Source: Rhodospirillaceae bacterium (lineage in GTDB: Bacteria; Pseudomonadota; Alphaproteobacteria; DSM-16000; Inquilinaceae). Taken from it: 64,000 nucleotides of DNA. This document shows, piece after piece, positions 56,833 through 64,000 of the stretch (positions within the stretch are counted from its first letter, which is position 1; the number at the start of each line of letters is the position of its first letter). The notes below the pieces were generated by a model, which worked only from the letters and a program-made list of their open reading frames with translations, searched no databases and was not told where the DNA came from. A program made the position numbers and the translations under genes. The DNA is taken from NCBI GenBank assembly GCA_020638575.1, contig JACKIH010000003.1, forward strand, positions 3,211,001 to 3,275,000. Reading direction: 5' to 3'.

Positions 56833-56885
56833 CCCCCGGCCCAACGGCCGGCGCGATCAACAAGGGGGGCCATCGGCCCCCCGGC

Positions 56886-57209
56886 TCAGAACGGCAGCTT
56901 CATGCCCGGCGGCAGCTTGATGTCGCCCATCAGCTTCTGGGTTTCTTCCTGCACCGCGCTGTCGACCCGCCCGGCGGCATCGTTGAAGGCGGCGACCAGC
57001 AGGTCTTCCAGCACCTCCACGTCCTCGGGATCGACCAGCGAGGGCGCGATGGAGACGCCACGGGCTTCCTTCTTGCCGGTCAGCGTGACCTTGACCATGC
57101 CGGCCCCGGACTCCCCGGTCACCTCGATCTCGCCCAGCCGCTCCTGCATCTCGGCCATCTTGGCCTGCATCTGCTGGGCCTGCTTCATCATGTTACCAAG
57201 GTTCTTCAT
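56886..57209 (-). CDS. Nucleoid-associated protein YbaB/EbfC
   Basis: Small DNA-binding protein of 107 aa. MKQAQQMQAKMAEMQERLGE is the typical helical start and GMVKVTLTGKKEARGVSIAPSLVDPEDVEVLEDL the core. It overlaps the dnaX 3' end by 17 bp. The dnaX-ybaB-recR order is widely conserved. Confidence 0.94.
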   Translation of the reverse strand: MKNLGNMMKQAQQMQAKMAEMQERLGEIEVTGESGAGMVKVTLTGKKEARGVSIAPSLVDPEDVEVLEDLLVAAFNDAAGRVDSAVQEETQKLMGDIKLPPGMKLPF

Positions 57210-59043
57210 GCTCACGCGTCTCCTCAGGGTCCGGGTCGGACGGGGGGTCGTCGGTGGCGGCGGCATCCTCCTCGGGATCGCCGGAGGCGGCAGCCTCGGC
57301 ACCGACGTCGAACACCTGCACGATCTTGCTCAGCCGGGCGCCGGGAAACGTCTCCAGGGCGGCGCGCACCAGGGGATGCTCGGCCGCGGCATCCAGGGCC
57401 TTGGCATCGGCGGCCTTGCGCTGTTCGGCCAGGGTAGGCTCGCCCGGTTCGCTGGACACCAGCACCGCCCAGCGCTCGCCGGTGCGGGCGTTCAGCGCGG
57501 TCATCAGGCGGCTGGCAAGGTCGCGCGGCGCGTGGGGCAGCGGGTTGAACTCGATGCGCCGGGGCGCGAAGCGGACGAGGCGGATATCGGTTTGCAGGCG
57601 GGCCGACAGCTCCGGGTCGTCGGCCCCCAGCAGGGCCACCACCGCGGGGAAATCGCCGGGCATCTGCGTGCCGGTCGAAACCTCGGCGACGGCGGGCGGC
57701 GGTGGGGCCGGGGTCGGTGCGAGCGCCGGTTCGCGGCGCTGCTCCGGCTGGGTGGCGGCGGCCGCTGCCGGTGCGGCGACGGGCGTTGGGCCGAGGGCGC
57801 GCGGCCGGTCAGTGGGTGGACCGCCGCTCTGCGGCCGCGGCGCACCGGACGTCTCGCCGGCCGGTGGGGCGGCACCCAGCGCCCGCACCGCCTCGTCGGG
57901 CGTCGGCAGACCGGCGGCGTGGATCAGGCGGATCACCACCATCTCCAGCGCCTTGTGGGGGGAGGGGGCCGCCTGCACCTCGGCCAGGCCCTTCAGCAGC
58001 GCCTGCCAGGCCCGGGTGAGCACCGGGATGGAATAGACTTCGGCCAGGGCCGCCCCGCGCAGCCGCTCGCTTTCCGGTGCATCTTGCGAGCGCGCCAGAT
58101 CCGGCGCCAGGCGCAGGCGGGTGATGAAGTGCACCTGGTCCAGCAGGTCCTGGGTGATCACGAGCGCATCGGTGCCGGCGGCGTAGAGCCCATCCAGCAG
58201 CCCCAGCGCTGCGGCGGCATCGCCCTTCAGGGCGGCCTCCAGCAGGTCGAACACCACAGAGCGGTCGCTCAGCCCCAGCATGCGGCGGACGAGGGTGCCG
58301 TCCACCTCGGTGGTTCCGTCGTCGCCGGCGCCCAGCGCGATCGCCTGGTCGAGCAGCGACAGCCCGTCGCGCACCGAGCCGTCGGCCGCCCGCGCGATCA
58401 GCGCCAGCGCCTCGGCGTCGATCGTCACCTGTTCCTTTTCGGCGATCTGCCGGTAGTGGGCCACCAGCGTCGCCTGGTCCACCCGGCGCAGGTCGAAGCG
58501 CTGGCAGCGCGACAGCACGGTCACCGGCACCTTGCGGATCTCGGTGGTGGCGAAGATGAACTTGGTGTGGGGCGGCGGCTCCTCCAGCGTCTTCAGCAGC
58601 GCGTTGAAGGCGCTGCGCGACAGCATGTGGACCTCGTCGATGATGTAGACCTTGTAGCGGGCCGACACCGGGCCGTAGCGCACGCTGTCGATGATCTCGC
58701 GCACGTCGTCGACGCCGGTATGCGAGGCGGCGTCCATCTCCAGCACGTCGGGGTGGCGGTCTTCGGCGATGGCCTGGCACACCGGGCAGTCGTCGAAGGG
58801 GCCGAGCGAGGGGCCGCCCTTGCCGTCCGGTCCCACATAGTTCAGCGCCTTGGCGATGATGCGGGCGGTCGACGTCTTGCCGACGCCGCGTACGCCGGTC
58901 AGCACATAGGCGTGGGCCAGGCGGCCGGAGCGGATGGCGTTCGTCAGCGTCTGCACCAGCGCATCCTGGCCGATCAGCTCGGCGAAGCTGGACGGGCGGT
59001 AGGTGCGCGCGAGCACGCGATACTGGGGTTGGCCATCGCTCAT
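57193..59043 (-). CDS. dnaX: DNA polymerase III subunits gamma and tau DnaX
   Basis: Clamp-loader ATPase of 616 aa. Starting YRVLARTYRPSSFAELIGQD, it has Walker A GVRGVGKTSTARI, the zinc-module cysteine CPVC, DEVHMLSRSAFNALLKTLEEPP, and sensor-1 SRCQRFD. Domain III follows (residues about 250-370). Beyond about residue 370 is a Pro/Ala-rich linker and the tau-specific C-terminal domain. No slippery A-run for the gamma frameshift was noticed. A structured RNA candidate lies upstream. Confidence 0.95.
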   Translation of the reverse strand: MSDGQPQYRVLARTYRPSSFAELIGQDALVQTLTNAIRSGRLAHAYVLTGVRGVGKTSTARIIAKALNYVGPDGKGGPSLGPFDDCPVCQAIAEDRHPDVLEMDAASHTGVDDVREIIDSVRYGPVSARYKVYIIDEVHMLSRSAFNALLKTLEEPPPHTKFIFATTEIRKVPVTVLSRCQRFDLRRVDQATLVAHYRQIAEKEQVTIDAEALALIARAADGSVRDGLSLLDQAIALGAGDDGTTEVDGTLVRRMLGLSDRSVVFDLLEAALKGDAAAALGLLDGLYAAGTDALVITQDLLDQVHFITRLRLAPDLARSQDAPESERLRGAALAEVYSIPVLTRAWQALLKGLAEVQAAPSPHKALEMVVIRLIHAAGLPTPDEAVRALGAAPPAGETSGAPRPQSGGPPTDRPRALGPTPVAAPAAAAATQPEQRREPALAPTPAPPPPAVAEVSTGTQMPGDFPAVVALLGADDPELSARLQTDIRLVRFAPRRIEFNPLPHAPRDLASRLMTALNARTGERWAVLVSSEPGEPTLAEQRKAADAKALDAAAEHPLVRAALETFPGARLSKIVQVFDVGAEAAASGDPEEDAAATDDPPSDPDPEETREHEEPW

Positions 59044-59105
59044 GGCCGGCGATCATAGGGGGGCGGGCCGCGCGGACCAAGGGGTGGCGCTGCGGGGCCG
59101 GGCGC

Positions 59106-59250
59106 ATGGAAAAAAGCCCGCCATGATGGCACATGGCGGGCAGGTAACAGGGAGGCTAAACGTCAAAGAGACGTCTGGACCCGCAGGTCCTACCGGGGAC
59201 ACCCCGGTCGAAGCGGGCGCGCGAGCGCCCATCTCTTACAAGTGTATGTC
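59106..59250 (-). ncRNA. Candidate structured small RNA upstream of dnaX
   Basis: On the minus strand, four consecutive perfect hairpins occur: GGGCGC/GCGCCC (59230-59215), ACCGGGG/CCCCGGT (59208-59192), GGACC/GGTCC (59190-59177) and ACGTC/GACGT (59174-59160). An unpaired CCTCCC then leads into a terminator (59141-59110). The RNA would be about 140 nt. The 5' end is a guess; no clear promoter was found. The SRP RNA core GGAAG..GCAGCC is absent, so it is not ffs. The rest of 59044-59435 holds no gene I can support. Confidence 0.5.
59110..59141 (-). terminator. Rho-independent terminator ending the candidate small RNA
   Basis: GCCCGCCATG and CATGGCGGGC form a perfect 10-bp stem with a 6-nt loop, followed on the minus strand by TTTTTT. 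It lies 67 bp upstream of dnaX, in the same direction. Confidence 0.8.
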
Positions 59251-59435
59251 ACACCTGCCATTTGGCTCACGTTCGATCCACGGTTCTCATATGCAATGAT
59301 CGCATGGATTGTGCTGGTTGGCCAGGGTGGGGAAATTCCACACCTCGTGCGGGAAATATCCTGAAACCACACGTAACAGGCTTTTTAGCCGCCAAGAGTT
59401 TCCCGTTAACAAACGACACCCGACGGAACCCTTCG

Positions 59436-60113
59436 ATGACTTCTGTACAATCGCCGCGACAACCCATCGTCAACGCACCTCCCGTGACCGTCGCCCTGTG
59501 CCTGGCGCTGTGCGGCCTCTGGGGCTTTTTCCAGTTGGCCCCGGAAAATTGGGGCTTTGTCGTGCTGGCGCGGCTGGCTTTGTTTCCTCCCGATTTCCTG
59601 GCGGTGGCATCGGGGGCCGCCGGGCTCGACACGGTGGCGATCCTGGCAACCCTGTTGACCCATGCGCTGGTGCATGTGGACGGGCTGCACCTGTTGGTGA
59701 ATGTGGGCTTCCTGTTGGCCATCGGCAGCCAGTGCGAGCGCGCCCTGGGGGTGCCGCGCTACGTGCTGCTGCTGATGGCGGCCACCCTGGCCGGCGGGGC
59801 GACGCAGCTCGCTGCGGACTGGGGCGAGCCGGTGGTGGTGTACGGCGCGTCGGGGGCCGTGTCCGGCTGCCTGGGGGCGCTGGCGCGCCTGGCGCTCAGC
59901 GGCCGGCTGCCGGCGGCCCGCCGGTTTGCGCTGGCCATCGTCGGCGTGGTGGTGGTCACCAACGTACTCCTGGCCGTGTTCGGCGGAGAGCTGATGGGGG
60001 CCGACACCGAGGTGGCCTGGCAGGCCCATCTCGGCGGGTTTGCCGCTGGGCTGATCCTCGGCTGGCCGGCGCGGCCGCGGCGGCAATCGCCGCCGAACGC
60101 GGAGGACGCCTAA
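59436..60113 (+). CDS. Rhomboid family intramembrane serine protease
   Basis: Polytopic protease of 225 aa with about six hydrophobic segments. The catalytic Ser is in VVYGASGAVSG, the catalytic His in AHLGGFAAGLILG, and the LTHALVHVDGLHLLVN segment supplies the conserved His/Asn of the oxyanion side. ATG 59436 is used; the frame is open upstream to 59262. It converges on the ABC-F gene with a 4-bp overlap of the 3' ends. The substrate is unknown. Confidence 0.9.
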   Translation: MTSVQSPRQPIVNAPPVTVALCLALCGLWGFFQLAPENWGFVVLARLALFPPDFLAVASGAAGLDTVAILATLLTHALVHVDGLHLLVNVGFLLAIGSQCERALGVPRYVLLLMAATLAGGATQLAADWGEPVVVYGASGAVSGCLGALARLALSGRLPAARRFALAIVGVVVVTNVLLAVFGGELMGADTEVAWQAHLGGFAAGLILGWPARPRRQSPPNAEDA

Positions 60114-61936
60114 GCCGGTCCGGTCCCCAGGCTTTCGGCCAGGGTAGCCACCTCCAGCCAGCGGTCCTCGGCAGCCGTGCGGTCCGCTTCGGCGGCGTGC
60201 AGCCGGTCGCTCTTGGCCTGGAACGCCTTGGCGTCGCGGGCGAACAGGGTGGGGTCGGCCAGCTCGGCGTGGAGCCTGGCGATTTCCGCGTCCAGCGCTT
60301 CGATGCGGGTGGGCAGCAGCTCCAGGTCGCGCTGTTCCTTGAACCCCAGCTTCTGGCGCGGCTTGGCCACCGCCGGTGCCGGCCGCGCCGCGGGTGCCGG
60401 TTTCGCCGGTGCTGCCTTGCCGACCGCCAGGGCCGGGCGCTGGCGGGCATAGTCCGACCAGCCGCCGACATATTCGTCCACCCGGCCGCCGCCCTCCACC
60501 GCCAACACCGAGGTAACGAGCCGGTCGAGGAAGTCGCGGTCGTGGCTCACCAGCAGCAGCGTGCCGGCATAGTCGCCCAGCACGTCTTCCAGAAGGTCGA
60601 GGGTTTCCAGGTCGAGGTCGTTGGTCGGCTCGTCCATCACCAGCAGGTTGGAGGGCCGGGCGAACAGGCGGGCGAGCAGGAGGCGGTTGCGCTCGCCGCC
60701 CGACAGGCTGGAGACGGGGCTGTCCATGCGGCCCGGATCGAACAGGAAGTCGCGCAGGTAGCTGGCGATGTGGCGGGTGCCTTGGGCGAGGTGGACCTGG
60801 TCGCCGCCGTCCGGCAGCAGCGCCCGGCGCACCGACAGCGCGGGGTCGAGGCTGGCGCGCGACTGGTCGAAATAGGCGATCTCCAGTCCGGTGCCGTGGC
60901 GCACGGTGCCGCTATCGGGCGCCAGCTCGCCCGTCAGCAGGCGGACCAGCGTGGTCTTGCCGGCACCGTTGGCGCCCAGCACGCCGACCCGGTCGCCGCG
61001 CAGGATGCGGGTGGAAAAGCCGGTGACCACGCGCAGCGGCCCGTCGGGTCCGTCGAAGCTCTTGGAGATCCCTTCGGCCTCGATGGCGATACGGCCGCCG
61101 GACCTGGCTTCGCTGATGGCCAGCTTGGCGGCGTCCGGCCGGCCGTCGCGCTGGCGGCGTTCGGCGCGCAACTGCGAAAGCGCCCGCACCCGGCCCATAT
61201 TGCGCTTGCGCCGGGCCGTCAGCCCCTCGCGCAGCCACTTTGTTTCGCTGGCGATGCGCTTGTCCATGCGGGCGAGCGTGGCGTCCTCCTCGGCATAGGC
61301 GGCCTCGATCCACGCCTCCACGTCGCGGAAGCCGTCCGAGCGCACCCGCACCGTGCCGCGGTCGAGCCACACCACCCGGTTGGTCAGCCGGCTTAAGAAC
61401 ATGCGGTCGTGGCTCACCACCAGGAGGGCGCCGCGCCAGCCGGCCAGGCGGTCTTCCAGCCATTCGATGGTGGGCAGGTCGAGATGGTTGGTGGGCTCGT
61501 CCAGCAGCAGCAGGTCGGGCTCGACCACCAGGGCGCGGGCGAGGCCGGCCCGCCGCGCCTCGCCGCCCGACAGGGTGGCGGGATTGCGCGCGCCGTCGAG
61601 GCCCAACTCGTCCAGCACGATGTCGACGCGGTGGTCTTCCGGCGCCAGATGGGCGGGCAGGCCGGCGGCCACGTAGTCCGCCACCGTCGTGCTGCCGGCG
61701 AAGTCGGGGATCTGCGCCAGCTCCGCCACCGCCTTGCCGGGCTGCACGAACAGCTCACCGGCATCGAGCGCCACGCGGCCCGCCAGCACGCCCAGCAGGG
61801 TGGACTTGCCGGCGCCGTTGCGGCCGATCAGGGCCGCCCGGTCGCCCTGGCCGAGCGCCAGCGTCAGCCCGTCGAACAGCACGGTGCCGCCGGCGGCGAG
61901 GCGGGCCTGGGAGAGTTGCAGGATCGGCGGTGGCAT
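60110..61936 (-). CDS. ABC-F family ATPase, Uup type
   Basis: Soluble ribosome-associated ATPase of 608 aa with two ABC domains. Walker A motifs are GRNGAGKST and GANGAGKTT; signature motifs are LSGGEARRAGLARAL and LSGGERNRLLLARLF; Walker B motifs are LLLDEPTNHLDL and LVMDEPTNDLDL. The linker between domains and a basic C-terminal coiled-coil of about 80 residues (after QRPALAVGKAAPAK) match Uup, which resolves branched DNA or stalled ribosomes. ATG 61936 is used. Confidence 0.93.
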   Translation of the reverse strand: MPPPILQLSQARLAAGGTVLFDGLTLALGQGDRAALIGRNGAGKSTLLGVLAGRVALDAGELFVQPGKAVAELAQIPDFAGSTTVADYVAAGLPAHLAPEDHRVDIVLDELGLDGARNPATLSGGEARRAGLARALVVEPDLLLLDEPTNHLDLPTIEWLEDRLAGWRGALLVVSHDRMFLSRLTNRVVWLDRGTVRVRSDGFRDVEAWIEAAYAEEDATLARMDKRIASETKWLREGLTARRKRNMGRVRALSQLRAERRQRDGRPDAAKLAISEARSGGRIAIEAEGISKSFDGPDGPLRVVTGFSTRILRGDRVGVLGANGAGKTTLVRLLTGELAPDSGTVRHGTGLEIAYFDQSRASLDPALSVRRALLPDGGDQVHLAQGTRHIASYLRDFLFDPGRMDSPVSSLSGGERNRLLLARLFARPSNLLVMDEPTNDLDLETLDLLEDVLGDYAGTLLLVSHDRDFLDRLVTSVLAVEGGGRVDEYVGGWSDYARQRPALAVGKAAPAKPAPAARPAPAVAKPRQKLGFKEQRDLELLPTRIEALDAEIARLHAELADPTLFARDAKAFQAKSDRLHAAEADRTAAEDRWLEVATLAESLGTGPA

Positions 61937-61969
61937 GGTCCGGCGCGATATCTTGAACTTGAAGCGGCT

Positions 61970-62047
61970 CCAGCCCGCTTCCCCACCCGTCCGCCCAATC
62001 CAGGATACTGCCGTGGGTGGCCGGGTGGGGGAGCGGGCTGGGACCGG
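61970..62047. repeat. Intergenic palindromic repeat, copy E
   Basis: The best-formed copy. CCAGCCCGCTTCCCCACCCG (61970 onward) pairs with CGGGTGGGGGAGCGGGCTGG (62023-62042) with one mismatch. The inner part CCGCCCAATCCAGGATA matches the reverse complement of copy D. It lies between the ABC-F gene and fpr. Confidence 0.8.
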
Positions 62048-62069
62048 TTACGACGAAGGCGCAGGCGCC

Positions 62070-62864
62070 CTAGCTGACGAACGCCTTTTCATACACGTAG
62101 TCGCCGGGCCGCGCGTTGGAGCCTTCCTCCAGCCCGGCGGCTTCCGCGCGCTCGCAGCAGTCTTTCAGCATGTCCATGGAGCCGCAGATCATCACCCGGT
62201 CGTGGGCCGGATCGAAGGGCGTCGTACCCAGCTCTTCGAACATCTGGCCGCTGTCGATCAGGTGGGTGATGCGGCCTTCGCGCGCGTAGGGCTCGCGGGT
62301 GATGCTGGGGTAGTAGGTCAGCTTCTCCCGCGCCTCCTCGCCCACCAGCGGATCGTCCATCACCGCGGCGGTGAGGTCCTGGCCGTAGGCGAGATCGGCG
62401 ACGTGCCGGCAGGTGTGGGTGAGGATCACGCGGTCGAAGCGCTCATACACCTCCGGTTCGCGCACCAGGCTGGCGAAGGGTGCGATGCCGGTGCCGGTGC
62501 TGAGGAAATAGAGCGTCTTGCCGGGCTTCAGCGCATCCAGCACCAGGGTGCCGGTGGGCTTCTTGCCCAGCAGCACGCCGTCGTCCACGCCGATCGACTG
62601 CAGGCGGGAGGTCAGCGGCCCGTCGGACACCTTGATGGAGTAGAAGTCGAGCCCCTCGTCCCACGACGGGCTGGCGATGGAATAGGCGCGCAGCAGCGGC
62701 TTTCCCTCCACCATCAGCCCCAGCATGATGAATTCGCCGGAGCGGAAGCGGAAGGTGGCCGGCCGGGTAAGGCGGAACGCGAACAGCCGGTCGGTGTAGT
62801 GGCGCACCGACACCACGGTTTCCTCGGTCACCGATTTCGGCAGCGCTGTCCCTTCGAACCCCAC
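62070..62864 (-). CDS. fpr: Ferredoxin-NADP reductase Fpr
   Basis: FAD enzyme of about 264 aa moving electrons between NADPH and ferredoxin/flavodoxin. FAD binding is shown by KPLLRAYSIAS, the NADP site by FLSTGTGIAPFASLVREPEVYE, and the C-terminus ends in YEKAFVS, the bacterial subclass-I form. GTG 62864 has a GAGGGG site; the frame is open upstream to 62966. It may work with the FdxA ferredoxin and in oxidative stress, as in relatives. Confidence 0.92.
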   Translation of the reverse strand: MGFEGTALPKSVTEETVVSVRHYTDRLFAFRLTRPATFRFRSGEFIMLGLMVEGKPLLRAYSIASPSWDEGLDFYSIKVSDGPLTSRLQSIGVDDGVLLGKKPTGTLVLDALKPGKTLYFLSTGTGIAPFASLVREPEVYERFDRVILTHTCRHVADLAYGQDLTAAVMDDPLVGEEAREKLTYYPSITREPYAREGRITHLIDSGQMFEELGTTPFDPAHDRVMICGSMDMLKDCCERAEAAGLEEGSNARPGDYVYEKAFVS

Positions 62865-63135
62865 GGCATACCCCTCGATCTGCCCATGACTCCCCGGCCG
62901 CGGACGGCGCGGCTCCCGCACCCCGCAGTGCGGCGACACCATGGCGATACCCTTGGCGGATGCCAAGCTGCAATTGTGAGGTATGCGTGGGGCGGGTGTG
63001 TCGCCAGGGCAACACTGGCCCCCGCCCTATTTCCGCCACACATGAACACGGATCCGCCGTTGTTCCAGCGGTCCGGCGCCCCAGCGGCCCCGTACGGTTC
63101 ACCCCAAGCCGCGATGCGGAGAAGGAGGGGGAGTC

Positions 63136-64000
63136 ATGCGCGCAGTTGCCCGGACGGTCGGCGAGGCCGTCGTCATCTTGATGACGTTCCTGGTGGTCGT
63201 CGCCGGCGTCAGCGTCTTTGCGGCGCGCGCGGGCAATGCGGCCCCCGTGCCATACGAGGCGATGAGCGAGGGCGGCCTGTTCCTGCCGTCCGACCAGCCG
63301 GGCTACGTGCTGCCGGCAACCACGGTGGACAGCGACGTGGCCATCGACGTCAACGGCCTGATCGCCCGGACCCGCATCCGCCAGACCTTCGTGAACCCCA
63401 CGGACTCCTGGATGGAGGGGGTGTACGTCTTCCCGCTGCCGGAGAACGCGGCGGTCGACCGGCTGCGCATGATCATCGGCGACCGTGTGGTGGAAGGCCG
63501 CATCGAGGAGCGCCAGCGTGCCGAGGAGCTGTACGAGGAAGCCGCGGCCAACGGCCAGCAGGCGAGCCTGGTGAGCCAGGAGCGGCCCAACGTGTTCACC
63601 AACTCCGTCGCCAACATCCCGCCCGACGCCGGGATCACGGTGGAGATCGAATACCAGCAGGCGCTGACCTTCGAGAACGACCGCGTGAGCCTGCGCTTCC
63701 CCATGGTGGTGCTGCCCCGCTACACGCCGGGCGAGCCCCTGCCCGTCGAGCCCGCCGGCACCGGCTGGGCACCCGACACCGCCGAGGTGCCCGACGCCAG
63801 CCGGGTGACGCCGCCGGTGGCCGACCCCGCGGTCGGGCCGATCAACCCGGTGGCCCTGACGGTGACGCTCAACCCCGGCTTCGCCATCGGCGAGATCACC
63901 AGCGACTTCCACGACGTCCACATCGACCGGCCGGCGCCGGACCACGCCGTGGTCAGCCTGGCCGACGGCGAGGTGCCGGCGGACCGCGACTTCGAACTGG
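63136..64000 (+). CDS. VIT-domain sortase-target-type protein, 5' part
   Basis: Partial gene: 288 codons are visible, then the window ends. After a hydrophobic N-terminal anchor/signal (about 10-33) comes a VIT domain, with DVNGLIARTRIRQTFVNPTDSWMEGVYVFPLPENAAVDRL and the cleavage-region pattern RIEERQRAEELYEEAAANGQQASLVSQERPNVFTNSVANI in pieces. This is the layout of the marine proteobacterial sortase target protein, in which a VWA domain and a C-terminal sorting signal follow, with a dedicated sortase gene usually next door. ATG 63136 has GGAGGGGG upstream. Confidence 0.8.
   Translation, partial: MRAVARTVGEAVVILMTFLVVVAGVSVFAARAGNAAPVPYEAMSEGGLFLPSDQPGYVLPATTVDSDVAIDVNGLIARTRIRQTFVNPTDSWMEGVYVFPLPENAAVDRLRMIIGDRVVEGRIEERQRAEELYEEAAANGQQASLVSQERPNVFTNSVANIPPDAGITVEIEYQQALTFENDRVSLRFPMVVLPRYTPGEPLPVEPAGTGWAPDTAEVPDASRVTPPVADPAVGPINPVALTVTLNPGFAIGEITSDFHDVHIDRPAPDHAVVSLADGEVPADRDFEL

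Noticed and set aside
59044..59435. SRP (4.5S) RNA gene upstream of dnaX
   Set aside because: The invariant GGAAG...GCAGCC core is absent on both strands, although the position would suit.

Overview
The window is a dense, high-GC stretch of chromosome from an alphaproteobacterium, probably a Rhodospirillales-like or other marine/environmental lineage. The placement rests on gene content: a SciP (DUF1153) cell-cycle regulator, the carD-fdxA pair near an alphaproteobacterial rpoH, an EipB-type envelope protein, an RpoE-ChrR pair with a TGATCC-type promoter, the proteobacterial form of glutamate-cysteine ligase, and a VIT-domain sortase-target protein of the marine proteobacterial type. No rRNA, tRNA, CRISPR array, insertion sequence or prophage was found.

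Layout. 0-3 kb: molybdate ABC transporter modABC (minus strand), bracketed by two copies of a palindromic repeat. 3-6.4 kb: an Ldh-family dehydrogenase, an ArsR-regulated DUF318 permease, and a low-GC zinc-ribbon membrane protein. 6.5-12.7 kb: a two-gene unit made of an AAA ATPase and a giant membrane-anchored coiled-coil protein. 12.9-19.9 kb: glgX-treZ-treY, which turns glycogen-type glucan into trehalose. 19.9-25.5 kb: an Asp/Glu racemase-like enzyme, a complete TRAP transporter and a D-amino-acid dehydrogenase-like flavoprotein. 25.7-33.6 kb: secreted proteins, an aminotransferase, GNAT and SAM enzymes, a SpoU-type methylase and a CoA transferase. 33.6-35.0 kb: the RpoE-ChrR singlet-oxygen-type stress pair. 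35.2-39.1 kb: an IalB-like secreted protein, rlmN, two tiny membrane proteins, and mlaA-mlaC. 39.4-44.1 kb: an ArsR-methyltransferase fusion next to metF, then pgsA and moeA-moaD-moaE. 44.2-50.6 kb: ferritin-like and AstE-like genes, sciP, rpoH, a catalytically degenerate phosphatase homologue, carD, fdxA. 50.6-56.1 kb: a TerB-like gene, gshA, rsmE, eipB, def, and a RelE-like toxin module. 56.1-64 kb: recR-ybaB-dnaX, a candidate small RNA, a rhomboid protease, an Uup-type ABC-F ATPase, fpr, and the start of the sortase-target gene, cut by the window edge.

Themes. Molybdenum use links modABC (uptake) and moeA/moaD/moaE (cofactor assembly). Oxidative and envelope stress link rpoE-chrR, gshA, rpoH, fpr, mlaAC and eipB.

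The most unusual items are: (i) a family of at least five intergenic imperfect palindromes of about 78 bp, two of which flank modABC and one of which splits recR from ybaB; (ii) the AAA ATPase plus 1542-residue coiled-coil unit; (iii) a highly structured, terminator-ended RNA candidate upstream of dnaX; (iv) a phosphatase-fold protein that has lost its metal ligands; and (v) a toxin gene paired with a non-HTH partner.
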